Shown: piece by piece, positions 1-8,547 of the stretch | Layout of the letters: every line of letters begins with the position of its first letter | How positions within the stretch are numbered: position 1 is the first letter of the stretch | Assembly (NCBI RefSeq): GCF_011683955.1 | Contig: NZ_JAAQPI010000009.1 | Location: 186,001-250,000 of the forward strand | Length of the DNA: 64,000 nt | Direction of reading: 5' to 3' | From: Pseudomaricurvus alkylphenolicus | GTDB taxonomy: Bacteria > Pseudomonadota > Gammaproteobacteria > Pseudomonadales > Cellvibrionaceae | Notes under the pieces: generated by a model | Told to the model about the DNA's origin: nothing | Seen by the model: the letters and a program-made list of their open reading frames with translations, nothing else | The model's database searches: none | Position numbers and translations under genes: made by a program

Positions 1-13
1 ACTGCCAACAGCC

Positions 14-21
14 TTGATCAA
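14..21. promoter_or_regulatory. candidate enhancer-binding-protein site upstream of the first sigma-54 promoter
   Basis: The perfect palindrome TTGATCAA lies 57 bp upstream of the -24 GG and is followed directly by a degenerate half copy (TTGATAA). The same octamer, or TTGCTCAA, occurs in pairs upstream of the other two -24/-12 promoters. Its role as an upstream activator site is inferred from position and recurrence. Confidence 0.4.
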
Positions 22-51
22 TTGATAAAGCACCACTGAAAAAGACTTATA

Positions 52-64
52 AATCAATAGCTTA
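52..64 (+). promoter_or_regulatory. IHF-type binding site
   Basis: AATCAATAGCTTA matches the IHF consensus WATCAANNNNTTR at every defined position. It starts 19 bp before the -24 GG, the same spacing as the matching site at 3770-3782. IHF bending commonly assists sigma-54 promoters. Confidence 0.5.
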
Positions 65-68
65 AAAA

Positions 69-85
69 TTGGCCCGGTTACTGCA
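69..85 (+). promoter_or_regulatory. sigma-54 (RpoN) -24/-12 promoter
   Basis: TTGGCCCGGTTACTGCA fits the consensus YTGGCACGRNNNTTGCW with two mismatches. The invariant GG (71-72) and GC (83-84) are 12 bp apart, as required. It lies 61 bp before the lipoprotein start codon and would drive the YCF48-RND pair. The activator is not encoded in this window. Confidence 0.65.
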
Positions 86-145
86 TTACCTCTTCCACGA
101 GGCAGTTAAAACTGCACGACGCATTGATAGTCGGAGGGGAGAACC

Positions 146-1189
146 ATGAAACTTAACCATTTGGCACAACGCAAACTGGTGCCTTTGTTACTGACGCTGG
201 GCGTCCTGGGGGGCTGCGAAGCTCCTCTGGATTTGTCCGGCATTGAGCAACAACAAAATCAGGCCACACGCCGTTTTGATCAGTTCAAGTCTGCAGCTCA
301 TACCGATGATCGTATTGTGGTTGTTGGAGATCACGGCGTGGTGCTGACCTCCCGCGACCAGGGTGAGAGCTGGAGTCGCTTGGAACTCAGCGGTTATCCC
401 GCTTTAGTGGACGTGACCGCCTGCCCGGACGGAAGCGTGGTGGCTCTGGACCGCTCGCGCAAGGTTTGGGTTTCCGACACCAATGACTCAGGTAATGAGT
501 ACTGGGCCTCCCGCGGCATTACCACCGAAGAGGAGCCGTTGGCCATTGACTGCGACCCCGAGGGCCATCTCTGGGTAACTGCCAGTTTCAGTACCATTCT
601 CCACAGTAATGACAAGGGGTTGGGCTGGGCGTCGCAGTCACTGGATGAAGATATGCAGCTGGGCACCATCCAGTTTCTGGACCGTGACAGCGCGGTTATT
701 ACCGGGGAATTCGGTGCACTGCTGAAAAGTATCGATGGCGGACGCACCTGGCAGCGGCACGCGGATTTGCCCGATGAGTTCTTTCCGCTTGCGGCTCACT
801 TTGCGGATACCGACACCGGCTGGGTATCCGGCTTGGGTGGCACGGTGTTACACACCCGAGACGGGGGACAAAGCTGGGAAAAACAATCCACTGCCAGCGT
901 TTCTCCCCTGTATGGATTGATCAGCAATGGCCCCGAACTCTATGCCGCCGGTGATAGCGGTACGCTTTTGCAATACGACGGAGCCAGTTGGAATCCCGTT
1001 GCCCACAATACCGGCGTTCGTTCCTATTTTATTGCCATGGCAGCCTTAAACAGGGATCAGTTACTGGTGGCCGGCGGTGCAGGCCTGGTGAGCGTGATTG
1101 ATGTCACTCAGGACACTACCAAGCCCCATGCCAATCACAACGTGTTGGCAGAGAAATTGAACGAACGCACTGAGGGAGCCACCCTATGA
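146..1189 (+). CDS. YCF48/BNR-repeat lipoprotein, partner of an RND exporter
   Basis: A 347-residue protein with a type II signal peptide: a hydrophobic stretch ending in LGGC, with the lipidated Cys near residue 24. At least four Asp-box/BNR-like repeats follow (SRDQGESW, SNDKGLGW, SIDGGRTW, TRDGGQSW), the pattern of YCF48-type beta-propellers. The start is supported by a GGAGGGGAG ribosome site. Its TGA overlaps the ATG of the RND gene (ATGA), so the two are translationally coupled. YCF48-like lipoproteins are recurrently found next to DUF1302, DUF1329 and MmpL-type RND genes, which suggests an envelope accessory role in moving a hydrophobic compound. Substrate unknown. Confidence 0.75.
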   Translation: MKLNHLAQRKLVPLLLTLGVLGGCEAPLDLSGIEQQQNQATRRFDQFKSAAHTDDRIVVVGDHGVVLTSRDQGESWSRLELSGYPALVDVTACPDGSVVALDRSRKVWVSDTNDSGNEYWASRGITTEEEPLAIDCDPEGHLWVTASFSTILHSNDKGLGWASQSLDEDMQLGTIQFLDRDSAVITGEFGALLKSIDGGRTWQRHADLPDEFFPLAAHFADTDTGWVSGLGGTVLHTRDGGQSWEKQSTASVSPLYGLISNGPELYAAGDSGTLLQYDGASWNPVAHNTGVRSYFIAMAALNRDQLLVAGGAGLVSVIDVTQDTTKPHANHNVLAEKLNERTEGATL

Positions 1190-3588
1190 AACGCCTGCAT
1201 CAATTTACTCACTTTCTGCGTAATCTGGATAATTACGTTTTTCACTATCCAAAACTGTTTCTGGGGTTGATAGCACTGGCCACCGTTTTTTTTGCCATGC
1301 AGGTCCCCAAGGTGCAAATGTATTCGGATTTCGCCGATCTGCTGCCGCAGGAACACCCGTATATCAAACTGCATAACTCCATTCGTGATACCTTTGGCGG
1401 GGCCAATAATGTGGTCATGGCCGTTGAAGTGGAAGAGGGGGATATTTTTACCTCCGAGACGCTGGCCCGCATTCATCGTGTTACCCAGTCAGTGGATAAT
1501 CTTACTGGCGTTAACCACAACCTTTTATCCAGTCTGACTCACCGTACTTCTCGCAAGGTGTGGCTGACCGAAACCGGTGACGTAAACTCCGAACCTTACT
1601 ATGATCCGACACAGCTTGAACTGACGCCGGCTCAGCTGGCCGGACTGCGCAACGATGTGATGGCCAACCCCCGGGTGTATGGCCTGTTGGTATCCCCCGA
1701 TTTAAAGGCCGCATTGATCAAGGCGCAGTTTAACGAAGGGCAGTTGGACTACGAGAAGATCTTTACCGGCATTCAGGAGATTCGTGCGGCGGAATCGGTA
1801 CCGGGAACCAAAGTTTACGCCACAGGCCAACCCATGCTCTGGGGATGGGTGTACAGCTATCTCGATCAGATCTTTCTGATTTTCAGTACTACCGCGGCCA
1901 TTATGCTGGCACTGCTGGTAGTTTATTTTCGTCGCGCTTATGGCATTATCCTGCCGCTGTTTGGCATTACGATTTCCTGTATTTGGGGCGTGGGCATTGT
2001 TTCCCTGCTCGGCTATAACCTCGACCCCCTGACTCTGGTGATTCCTTTCCTGATTGCCGCACGGGCCATGTCTCACGGTATTCAGCTGGTTCAACGGTAT
2101 TACGATGAGTTCGATCTAGTGGGTGACGGGCGCGAAGCCGCTCAGCGAACCTTTGATTCGCTGTTTCGCCCGGGCACGCTGGGCATTGTCTCCGATGCAA
2201 TAGGACTGTTATTGATAGCACTGGGATCGGTACCCATTAACGTTAAGCTGGGTATCTACGCTTCGCTGTGGGCTGTCTGTGTGGTACTGACCGTTCTTGT
2301 CACTGTGCCTTTGCTGTTGTCTCTGCTGCCGGCTCCCAAGGTTGCCGAGAACCGGGCTCGACAAACCCGCGGTTGGATTCATTCGGTGGCACGTATTGTG
2401 TCAAGCCGGCGAGGCGGCTTAACCGTACTGGCGTTAGCCTTTGTGACTCTATTGGCAGGCGGTGCACTCAGTTCGCGGGTACAGATTGGCGAGTCTGAAC
2501 CCGGTTCTCCGATATTGTATCTGGACCATGACTACAATGTTTCCTCCAAGGTAATCAACGAACGCTTCCCCGGCTCTGAGGAGCTCTATATCGTCGCTCG
2601 CACGGAAAACGTTGGCGGCATGAAACGCCCCGAGGTGTTACGAGCTATTGCGGCTTTTCAACGCCATATGATGATGGACCCCGAGCTGGGTGGTACCAAG
2701 GCGTTGCCCGGTTTGGTGAAACAGGTTAACCGTATCTTTCACAGTGATGACCCCCGCTGGGCGGTCATTCCCGACACGGATTCCTACGTCGGTGGTCTGA
2801 TGTTTGCCTATATGGCCTCCAGTCCGATACCCGGCGCGCTAAAGGAATTTGTCGATACTGACGACCAGGTGGCCAACATCGTCTTTTTCTATAAAGATCA
2901 CCAGGCCAAAACCATTCGCCGAGCCATACACCAGGCCAAAGCCTGGATTGAAGATCCCGCCAATCATGTCGATGGACTCACCATCGAATTGGCGGGTGGC
3001 CTGGTCGGGGTAACGGCGGCCATGAATGAGTCCGCATTCGAAAGTAATATGACCATCATTCCCCTGGTGCTGGCGTTTATCTTTTTCGTAGTCACCTGGT
3101 TCTACTGGTCGTTTCACGCCGGTTGGTTAATGTTACTGGCCATGGCCTTCTGTACTACCTCCACCTACGCCTATATGGGGCTGGCCAATATTGGTATCAA
3201 CGTTAATACCGTGCCGATTATCGCCGTGGGTATTGGTGTGGGAATCGACTACTCCATTTACATGATGGACCGCATCCGCGAGGAGGTGGCTCGTTCTGAC
3301 GGCGACATGAGTCAGGCGCTGATTCGAGCGCTGTCGAGCACCGGCAAGGCGATCGCCTTTACGGCCACCTGTCTTATCGGCGGTGTGATTATGTGGGTCT
3401 TCCTTTCCGACCTGCGCTTCCAGGCGGACGCGGCGTTGTTGCTGGTGGTGATGTTGGTGTTGAATGCACTGGCGGCGGTGTTCCTGGTGCCAGCCTGGAT
3501 CGGTTTCTTTAAACCGGACTTTATTACCCGTGCGCGTTTTGATGAGGATGGTGTGCTGCAGACGGATCTGGAGGCTGCCACCGCTTGA
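1186..3588 (+). CDS. RND superfamily (MmpL-type) exporter
   Basis: An 800-residue inner-membrane protein with the duplicated RND layout: one membrane segment near residue 25, a large periplasmic loop, a block of membrane spans around 225-385, another single span near 410, a second loop, and a final block around 620-780. The second block includes the VGIGVGIDYSIYMMDRIRE region typical of MmpL/HpnN-like predicted exporters. At 800 residues it is far shorter than AcrB-type drug pumps. No membrane-fusion protein or TolC-like channel is adjacent; the coupled YCF48 lipoprotein and the DUF1302/DUF1329 proteins may take their place. Proton-driven export, or movement between membranes, of a lipid-like molecule is inferred. 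Confidence 0.8.
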   Translation: MKRLHQFTHFLRNLDNYVFHYPKLFLGLIALATVFFAMQVPKVQMYSDFADLLPQEHPYIKLHNSIRDTFGGANNVVMAVEVEEGDIFTSETLARIHRVTQSVDNLTGVNHNLLSSLTHRTSRKVWLTETGDVNSEPYYDPTQLELTPAQLAGLRNDVMANPRVYGLLVSPDLKAALIKAQFNEGQLDYEKIFTGIQEIRAAESVPGTKVYATGQPMLWGWVYSYLDQIFLIFSTTAAIMLALLVVYFRRAYGIILPLFGITISCIWGVGIVSLLGYNLDPLTLVIPFLIAARAMSHGIQLVQRYYDEFDLVGDGREAAQRTFDSLFRPGTLGIVSDAIGLLLIALGSVPINVKLGIYASLWAVCVVLTVLVTVPLLLSLLPAPKVAENRARQTRGWIHSVARIVSSRRGGLTVLALAFVTLLAGGALSSRVQIGESEPGSPILYLDHDYNVSSKVINERFPGSEELYIVARTENVGGMKRPEVLRAIAAFQRHMMMDPELGGTKALPGLVKQVNRIFHSDDPRWAVIPDTDSYVGGLMFAYMASSPIPGALKEFVDTDDQVANIVFFYKDHQAKTIRRAIHQAKAWIEDPANHVDGLTIELAGGLVGVTAAMNESAFESNMTIIPLVLAFIFFVVTWFYWSFHAGWLMLLAMAFCTTSTYAYMGLANIGINVNTVPIIAVGIGVGIDYSIYMMDRIREEVARSDGDMSQALIRALSSTGKAIAFTATCLIGGVIMWVFLSDLRFQADAALLLVVMLVLNALAAVFLVPAWIGFFKPDFITRARFDEDGVLQTDLEAATA

Positions 3589-3655
3589 TGTTGTAACTTA
3601 TTTTAGGGGGCTCGAAAGAGCTGTTTGACTGCAGTTGGTTTCTGCAATCTTTAAT

Positions 3656-3679
3656 ACCGGGGCTTGCCCCGGTTTTTTT
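3656..3679 (+). terminator. Rho-independent terminator
   Basis: A perfect GC-rich hairpin (ACCGGGGC / GCCCCGGT) is followed by seven T residues. It lies 68 bp after the RND stop and separates this unit from the DUF1302 unit. Confidence 0.85.
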
Positions 3680-3699
3680 ATGTACTTTTCATCTCATTG

Positions 3700-3729
3700 T
3701 TGATCAAAAGACTCATCTGAGTTGATCAT
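3700..3729. promoter_or_regulatory. paired TTGATCA(A/T) activator sites
   Basis: TTGATCAA (3700-3707) and TTGATCAT (3722-3729) are 22 bp apart, about two helical turns, and lie 60-90 bp upstream of the second -24 element. The octamer is the one seen at 14-21. Probable binding sites of a shared sigma-54 activator (inference). Confidence 0.45.
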
Positions 3730-3769
3730 TTCGTAGATTATCTTTATCTCAATCCAAATAACTCATAAA

Positions 3770-3782
3770 AATCAATGGCTTA
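3770..3782 (+). promoter_or_regulatory. IHF-type binding site
   Basis: AATCAATGGCTTA matches WATCAANNNNTTR at all defined positions and sits exactly 19 bp before the -24 GG, as at 52-64. Confidence 0.5.
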
Positions 3783-3786
3783 CAAG

Positions 3787-3803
3787 TTGGCATGAGTGAT
3801 GCA
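3787..3803 (+). promoter_or_regulatory. sigma-54 (RpoN) -24/-12 promoter
   Basis: TTGGCATGAGTGATGCA matches the RpoN consensus with two mismatches. GG is at 3789-3790 and GC at 3801-3802. It overlaps an in-frame ATG at 3792, which therefore cannot be the translation start of the DUF1302 gene. The true start is 3849, after a strong ribosome site. Confidence 0.65.
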
Positions 3804-3848
3804 ACCCCTATCCCGCAGACAATAAGCAATAACATTGAGGAGAGGTTT

Positions 3849-5831
3849 ATGCGAAGCACCCTGATCCCCCAACGCTGGCTGACGGCGGTTCACGCCTGTT
3901 CCGTCAGCTGTCTATTGGCCACCACAGCACCACTGACCCAGGCCTACACTTCCGAGGACGGTACCCTGGAGGTTAACGGCTTTATCGAAAACGGAACCTA
4001 CCAGCGGGAAACAGTGGGTATCTCCAAATCCCGTTCTACCGCTCAACTGGAAATTTCCAAAGCCTTTGGCGATAAAGGCATCTTTAGCAATGTGTCGTTC
4101 AACGGTACCCTGCGGGCTACCTTTGATGCTGTCTACGATCTCAATGACGACGAATTTGGTGATAACGCCGGCGATGCGGTTCGTCTCGAAAACGCGTTGA
4201 TTGGTATCGAAACACCGTTCGGTTCCTCGCCGGTGAGTACGGGCTTTCTGATTCCGGGGACACCCATTCCCACCGGTTTCGGTTTTGATACCAGCGCTAA
4301 TCCCAATGAAGGACTCAAGCTGCTGGGGGGTGAATTGCGTGGCGCCAACGGTGGTGTCGGACTGGCGGTTCCCGTCAGGCCCTGCGATAAGGATTCAAGG
4401 GGCTGTATTGACGACTATCTGGACTTCGATAGTGATGAACTGCGGCATCCGGAGTTTAATGACCGTCTGGATTTTATCCGTGAGGCCTATGTAACCGCCG
4501 ACGTAAATTTCGATAGCGGTCGCCAGCTCAGTTTGAGCGTTGGCAAACAGCAGGTGATCTGGGGCCGAACGGATTTGTTTCGCGTGCTGGACGTGATTAA
4601 TCCGGTAGATTATTCCCGCCATAATATTTATGACGAGCTGGAGGATATCCGCATTCCCATGTGGATCGCCCATGCGGAGTATCGTCTCGGTTCAACAGAA
4701 ATGTTTGATGACCTCAATTTTTCTCTGGTCTGGAACTTCGATAAATTCCGGCCCAATAATCTGGGGCAGGGCGGTTCACCCTATGCCATTCTCGGTGCCG
4801 GTGATTTTTTCCGGGGCATGGCCAACTGTTGGGAAAATGGCTGTAGTGTCGCCAACTTTGCGGCGCACGGTGGTTTGGCCACAGACTTCCCCGCACACAC
4901 CATCGGTATACGCAAAGCAGAGATGCCCAGCTGGTCGCTCAGTAATACTCAGCTGGGGTTGAAGGTGGAAGGTGAGTACAAAGGCGTAGGCTTCTCACTT
5001 AATGCGCTGACCTATCGCAGCCATCTGCCCTCCCTGCGCGGTGGTGTGGAGGCTCGTAACCCCTTTATCGCTGACGGTGCATTGGACCCACTTGGCAGCG
5101 GTGAAATCGGTGGCGAGGAAAAGGTGCGAGATTATCTGATCGCCTTTGATATTCACTTCCCCCGTGTCAACCTGATCGGCGGTTCGCTGGATTTTTACGT
5201 CGATCCGCTCAAATCGGTGTTTCGTATCGAAACCGCCTATACCCAGGGCGAAGAGTTTGCCAATACCTTAAAACCCAAGCTCTACTCAGAATCGGATGTA
5301 TTGCGTTACGTGATCGGTTGGGATCGTCCTACCTTTATTCCTTTCCTCAATAAAAAACGCGCCTTCCTGTTGTCCGCCCAGGTGTTTGGCCAGCATCTGT
5401 TGGATCATGATTTGGTCAAGGTCAATGGTATCGAAGCCGGTATACCGGATTGGGAAGTCAATCACACGGCAACCTTCCTGTTCAAAGGCTGGTACAAGAA
5501 TGACCGTATTAGTCCCCAGGTGATTATTGCTCACGATATGCGTGCAGATGCCACCACCATTGCCCCCTCCGTTGAGTGGTTGATTGACGATAACTGGCAG
5601 TTGGTTGTCGGTGCCAATCTCAAATACGGCGGTGGCGATAAGCCCTTTGATGACTGTCGCGGCTGTAACCCCTTCCCGGGTTATACCGATAACCTGACCT
5701 TTCAGGATGCCGGCGCTTTGGGCCTGCGCGATCTGGCGGGAGTTGAGCCGCTGGGTCGCTTTCGTATGGGACCGCTGGGAATGGCCAGTGAAGAAGATGA
5801 ATTCCAGATCACCCTGCGTTACCGCTACTGA
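3849..5831 (+). CDS. DUF1302 family outer-membrane-type protein
   Basis: A 660-residue protein with an N-terminal signal peptide (hydrophobic segment about residues 13-28, cleavage likely after TQA). The body is rich in aromatic beta-strands and ends in the alternating ITLRYRY typical of outer-membrane beta-barrels. DUF1302 proteins are predicted outer-membrane proteins that occur with DUF1329. The start is at ATG 3849, preceded by AGGAGAGG. An upstream in-frame ATG (3792) lies inside the sigma-54 promoter and is excluded. The DUF1329 gene follows 18 bp downstream. A role in passage of a hydrophobic compound across the outer membrane is inferred. Confidence 0.8.
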   Translation: MRSTLIPQRWLTAVHACSVSCLLATTAPLTQAYTSEDGTLEVNGFIENGTYQRETVGISKSRSTAQLEISKAFGDKGIFSNVSFNGTLRATFDAVYDLNDDEFGDNAGDAVRLENALIGIETPFGSSPVSTGFLIPGTPIPTGFGFDTSANPNEGLKLLGGELRGANGGVGLAVPVRPCDKDSRGCIDDYLDFDSDELRHPEFNDRLDFIREAYVTADVNFDSGRQLSLSVGKQQVIWGRTDLFRVLDVINPVDYSRHNIYDELEDIRIPMWIAHAEYRLGSTEMFDDLNFSLVWNFDKFRPNNLGQGGSPYAILGAGDFFRGMANCWENGCSVANFAAHGGLATDFPAHTIGIRKAEMPSWSLSNTQLGLKVEGEYKGVGFSLNALTYRSHLPSLRGGVEARNPFIADGALDPLGSGEIGGEEKVRDYLIAFDIHFPRVNLIGGSLDFYVDPLKSVFRIETAYTQGEEFANTLKPKLYSESDVLRYVIGWDRPTFIPFLNKKRAFLLSAQVFGQHLLDHDLVKVNGIEAGIPDWEVNHTATFLFKGWYKNDRISPQVIIAHDMRADATTIAPSVEWLIDDNWQLVVGANLKYGGGDKPFDDCRGCNPFPGYTDNLTFQDAGALGLRDLAGVEPLGRFRMGPLGMASEEDEFQITLRYRY

Positions 5832-5849
5832 GTTTTGGAGGAGAAAACG

Positions 5850-7184
5850 ATGAAACTGTTAAATAAGAAAATCGCATCGGTGGCAATGCTCGCCACAGTT
5901 ATGGCTGGTTCCAGCAGCTCGGCCCTGGCTACGGCGAACGCCACCATGGAAGACGTTGACGCGTCTTTTTATCCCTATCGTCAGTCCGTACCAACCTTTC
6001 CCGGATTGTCTGCAGGTGCTGTTATTAATCAGAGCAATGTCGATCTGTTTGCCGACGTGTTGGATCCCGCAGTATTCAATTTTGTGAAAGACGGTTGGAC
6101 CGAAATCAAAGTAGGGGAGACCACGTCATTTGATCTGCATCCCAACTATGTAGCAGCGACCCGAGTCAATCTTAACGAGGTGTCGCTGGGCGACCAGCCG
6201 GGCGAAATCCATAACTTTATCGCCGGGCGCCCGTTCCCAACCGAACCGGACATCAACGATCCCCGTGCCGGTGAAAAGGTTGCCTGGAACTTTAAGTATG
6301 GTTATAACTGGGGTGACAACGCCGCCATCTCGCCCTTCTACTGGAAGTACCGGGACATGAACTCGGGCAAAGTCGAGCGTAATATCAAATTCGACTTTCA
6401 CTTCCTGAACTTTATGCATCGGGTTAATCAAGAGCCGACTCCAGAGGTTCAACCCAACCCCTCGAAGCTGTTTCGGGCCATCTACGTAAAAGCCAACGAA
6501 CCGTTTGATGTGAAGAATACCCAGCTGTTGATTCACCGCAAGCAGGACGACCTGCAGCGAGACTCTTCCTGGCTCTATCTGGGTTTCCAGCGTCGCGTTC
6601 GCAAGCTGGCGTCGGGCCAGGTGACGGATGCGTTCCTGGGTTCCGACATCATGATTGAGGACTTTGAAGGTTACAACGGTCGGATTTCTGACATGAACTG
6701 GGCCTTTAAGGGGAGCAAGAACCTATTGTTGCCGTTCTACAATCACAACGAAATGGAACTGGCCGATGATCTGAAGGAAAGGGACGGTTATCAGTTTGTC
6801 GACTTCGAAGGTAAAGGTGGCTGCTTCCCTAAGATTACCTGGCAACTGCGCAAGGTCTATGAGCTGGAAGCCACACCGGTGGATAAGAATCACCCCATCA
6901 GCAAGCGGACTCACTTTGTGGACGCCCAGACCTACACCATTCCGCGCACAATCTCCTATGACCGTAAGGGCGATATGTGGAAGACCTTTACCATCGGTCA
7001 GGCGCATCCGGATCATCACCTGGAAAAAAACAAGGGCTCCGGCGTCTCCATTGATGACAGCTTCTCCATGGTGGATATTCAAGCGTCACACTGCACAACG
7101 GGGCAGTTCAAAGGACAACTTGACCCGGAGATGAATCCGCGTACCAAGTTCTCGGTACAGAACCTTCGCGCCTCAGGTCGATAA
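5850..7184 (+). CDS. DUF1329 family periplasmic/outer-membrane lipid-handling protein
   Basis: A 444-residue secreted protein; the signal peptide covers roughly residues 1-28 (hydrophobic core, then an ALA site). DUF1329 proteins are distantly related in fold to LolA/LolB-type lipoprotein carriers and are coded beside DUF1302 genes. Start ATG 5850 follows a GGAGGAG site; an in-frame TTG at 5835 overlaps that site and was rejected. It is in the same transcript as DUF1302 (18-bp gap). A terminator repeat follows at 7193. With the YCF48-RND pair it makes a four-protein set that I infer handles a hydrophobic substrate. Confidence 0.8.
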   Translation: MKLLNKKIASVAMLATVMAGSSSSALATANATMEDVDASFYPYRQSVPTFPGLSAGAVINQSNVDLFADVLDPAVFNFVKDGWTEIKVGETTSFDLHPNYVAATRVNLNEVSLGDQPGEIHNFIAGRPFPTEPDINDPRAGEKVAWNFKYGYNWGDNAAISPFYWKYRDMNSGKVERNIKFDFHFLNFMHRVNQEPTPEVQPNPSKLFRAIYVKANEPFDVKNTQLLIHRKQDDLQRDSSWLYLGFQRRVRKLASGQVTDAFLGSDIMIEDFEGYNGRISDMNWAFKGSKNLLLPFYNHNEMELADDLKERDGYQFVDFEGKGGCFPKITWQLRKVYELEATPVDKNHPISKRTHFVDAQTYTIPRTISYDRKGDMWKTFTIGQAHPDHHLEKNKGSGVSIDDSFSMVDIQASHCTTGQFKGQLDPEMNPRTKFSVQNLRASGR

Positions 7185-7192
7185 CCACGTAG

Positions 7193-7224
7193 GGTGGATT
7201 AGCGTAAGCGTAATCCACCTTTTT
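7193..7224 (+). terminator. terminator formed by a GGTGGATTA repeat
   Basis: GGTGGATTA (7193-7201) pairs perfectly with TAATCCACC (7211-7219) and is followed by a T-run. The sequence belongs to the widespread GTAGGGTGGATTA palindromic repeat family; GC-richer relatives are at 54387-54418 and 54538-54572. It may attenuate rather than stop transcription, because the next genes run in the same direction. Confidence 0.7.
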
Positions 7225-7246
7225 CTTCTTCGCCAGGAGAAACAAT

Positions 7247-7846
7247 ATGCCAACACCCGTTGACGTAAAACTTTTTTTTAACTTCCGCAGCCCATACTGC
7301 TATCTTGCCAGTAAAACTCTGTTTCAAATTTTCGACGACTATCACGCGAATCTGCTCTGGCGCCCGGTGGGAGGATGGGACCTGCGTTCTCCACCGGATC
7401 GCGCCAAAGTCAAGGTGCCTCTAACCCGGCAGGACGTTGCCCGCTTTGCCCGCCGCATGGGTATCCCGCTGAATCCACCGCCCCTGGAAACCGAACCGAC
7501 GCTTGCCGGTGCAGGCTCGCTCTACGCTCAGCAGCAGGGTTTGCTGCGACCCTACCTGGTGGCGGTCATGGCGGCGGAGTGGTCTGAAGGTAAGAATATT
7601 GGTGAACGTGAACTCTTACTGCAGGTGGCAGAGTCCGTCGGATTGGATCGCGGCGAGTTCGCGGAAGCCATGGATAATCCGGACAATCTGCAACAACTGA
7701 AGACCCATGCCGAAGAAGCAATTCAATTGGGTGTGATTGGCGTGCCGACGTTTGTGATAGATGATCAGATCTTTTGGGGGCAGGATCGCATTGAGTTTGT
7801 GCTGGAACACCTTAACGAACTGCGTTTGAAACGAGACCGCTACTAA
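7247..7846 (+). CDS. 2-hydroxychromene-2-carboxylate isomerase / kappa-class GST (DsbA-like fold)
   Basis: A 199-residue cytoplasmic protein. FRSPYCY at residues 13-19 matches the active-site loop of HCCA isomerases and kappa GSTs, where a Ser binds the glutathione thiol. A cis-Pro segment GVPTFVID followed by a conserved WGQDRIEF completes the DsbA-like fold near residues 165-185. Family members isomerise aromatic degradation intermediates or use glutathione for detoxification. It is followed 17 bp later by a GST gene, so the two probably work together. A strong ribosome site (CCAGGAGA) supports the start. Substrate unknown. Confidence 0.8.
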   Translation: MPTPVDVKLFFNFRSPYCYLASKTLFQIFDDYHANLLWRPVGGWDLRSPPDRAKVKVPLTRQDVARFARRMGIPLNPPPLETEPTLAGAGSLYAQQQGLLRPYLVAVMAAEWSEGKNIGERELLLQVAESVGLDRGEFAEAMDNPDNLQQLKTHAEEAIQLGVIGVPTFVIDDQIFWGQDRIEFVLEHLNELRLKRDRY

Positions 7847-7863
7847 CAAAACCAGGGCTTACT

Positions 7864-8547
7864 ATGATTAAACTCTACGATAAACCGGAGTGTCCGTTTT
7901 GTTGGCGCGTGCGCCTGGCGCTGCACGCCGTTGGTGTCGAGTACCAACGACTTGATTACCTGCAAGAACCTCAAAGCTGGCGGCGACTGACACCGGGAAG
8001 TACGGTCCCGGTCATGGAGGATCGCGGCATGGTTCTGTTTGAATCCAGTGTGATGCTTGAATATCTGCAGGACCAGTTCGGATCGTTGCTTCCTGTGTCG
8101 CCCGAGGAACGGGCCCGGGCCCGTTCGTTGATGTCCTATGCTGACAATGTATTGGGCCGGGCCGGGCGCGACGTCATTTTTGAAAAGAGAGATCGTGATC
8201 CGGCGCTATGGGACCATGATCGGCTGCGACGGGCCGAGGAAGCCTGGATTCAGGCCATGCCCTGGCTTGACGAGCAACATCAGCGCGAGACCAGCTTTTT
8301 CGGCGGCGAATATTCCCTCGCGGATATGGTGTTAGCGACGCGCTTTGGCTTGGCGCAAGCCTATGGTTTGTTGATTCCTGAAGAGTATGGCTATTTGAAG
8401 CGTTGGTTCGGTCGGATCTCTTCCCTGCCGGGCTTTCTTGTTACCGCCCCGCAGGTTGTTCTGGAAGCTCTGGCTGATTCCGCCTCCCTATCCGGGGTTG
8501 TGGCAGGGGATGTACAACCCTCTGAAGCCATTACCGTTAATTCTTGA
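7864..8547 (+). CDS. glutathione S-transferase with glutaredoxin-like CPFC motif
   Basis: A 227-residue two-domain GST: an N-terminal thioredoxin-like domain (residues 1-75) carrying C10-P-F-C13 and the glutathione-site signature VPVMED...ESSVMLEYL, then an all-helical domain with the N-capping region GEYSLADMVLATRF. The CPFC pair suggests omega-type or glutaredoxin-like thiol transfer rather than simple conjugation. The 3' end overlaps the tail of the convergent TetR gene by 11 bp. It lies in the sigma-54 unit that begins with DUF1302. Confidence 0.8.
   Translation: MIKLYDKPECPFCWRVRLALHAVGVEYQRLDYLQEPQSWRRLTPGSTVPVMEDRGMVLFESSVMLEYLQDQFGSLLPVSPEERARARSLMSYADNVLGRAGRDVIFEKRDRDPALWDHDRLRRAEEAWIQAMPWLDEQHQRETSFFGGEYSLADMVLATRFGLAQAYGLLIPEEYGYLKRWFGRISSLPGFLVTAPQVVLEALADSASLSGVVAGDVQPSEAITVNS

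Noticed and set aside
3792-3848. Upstream in-frame ATG for the DUF1302 gene
   Set aside because: It lies inside the sigma-54 promoter, upstream of the expected transcript start; ATG 3849 has a strong ribosome site and starts the signal peptide.
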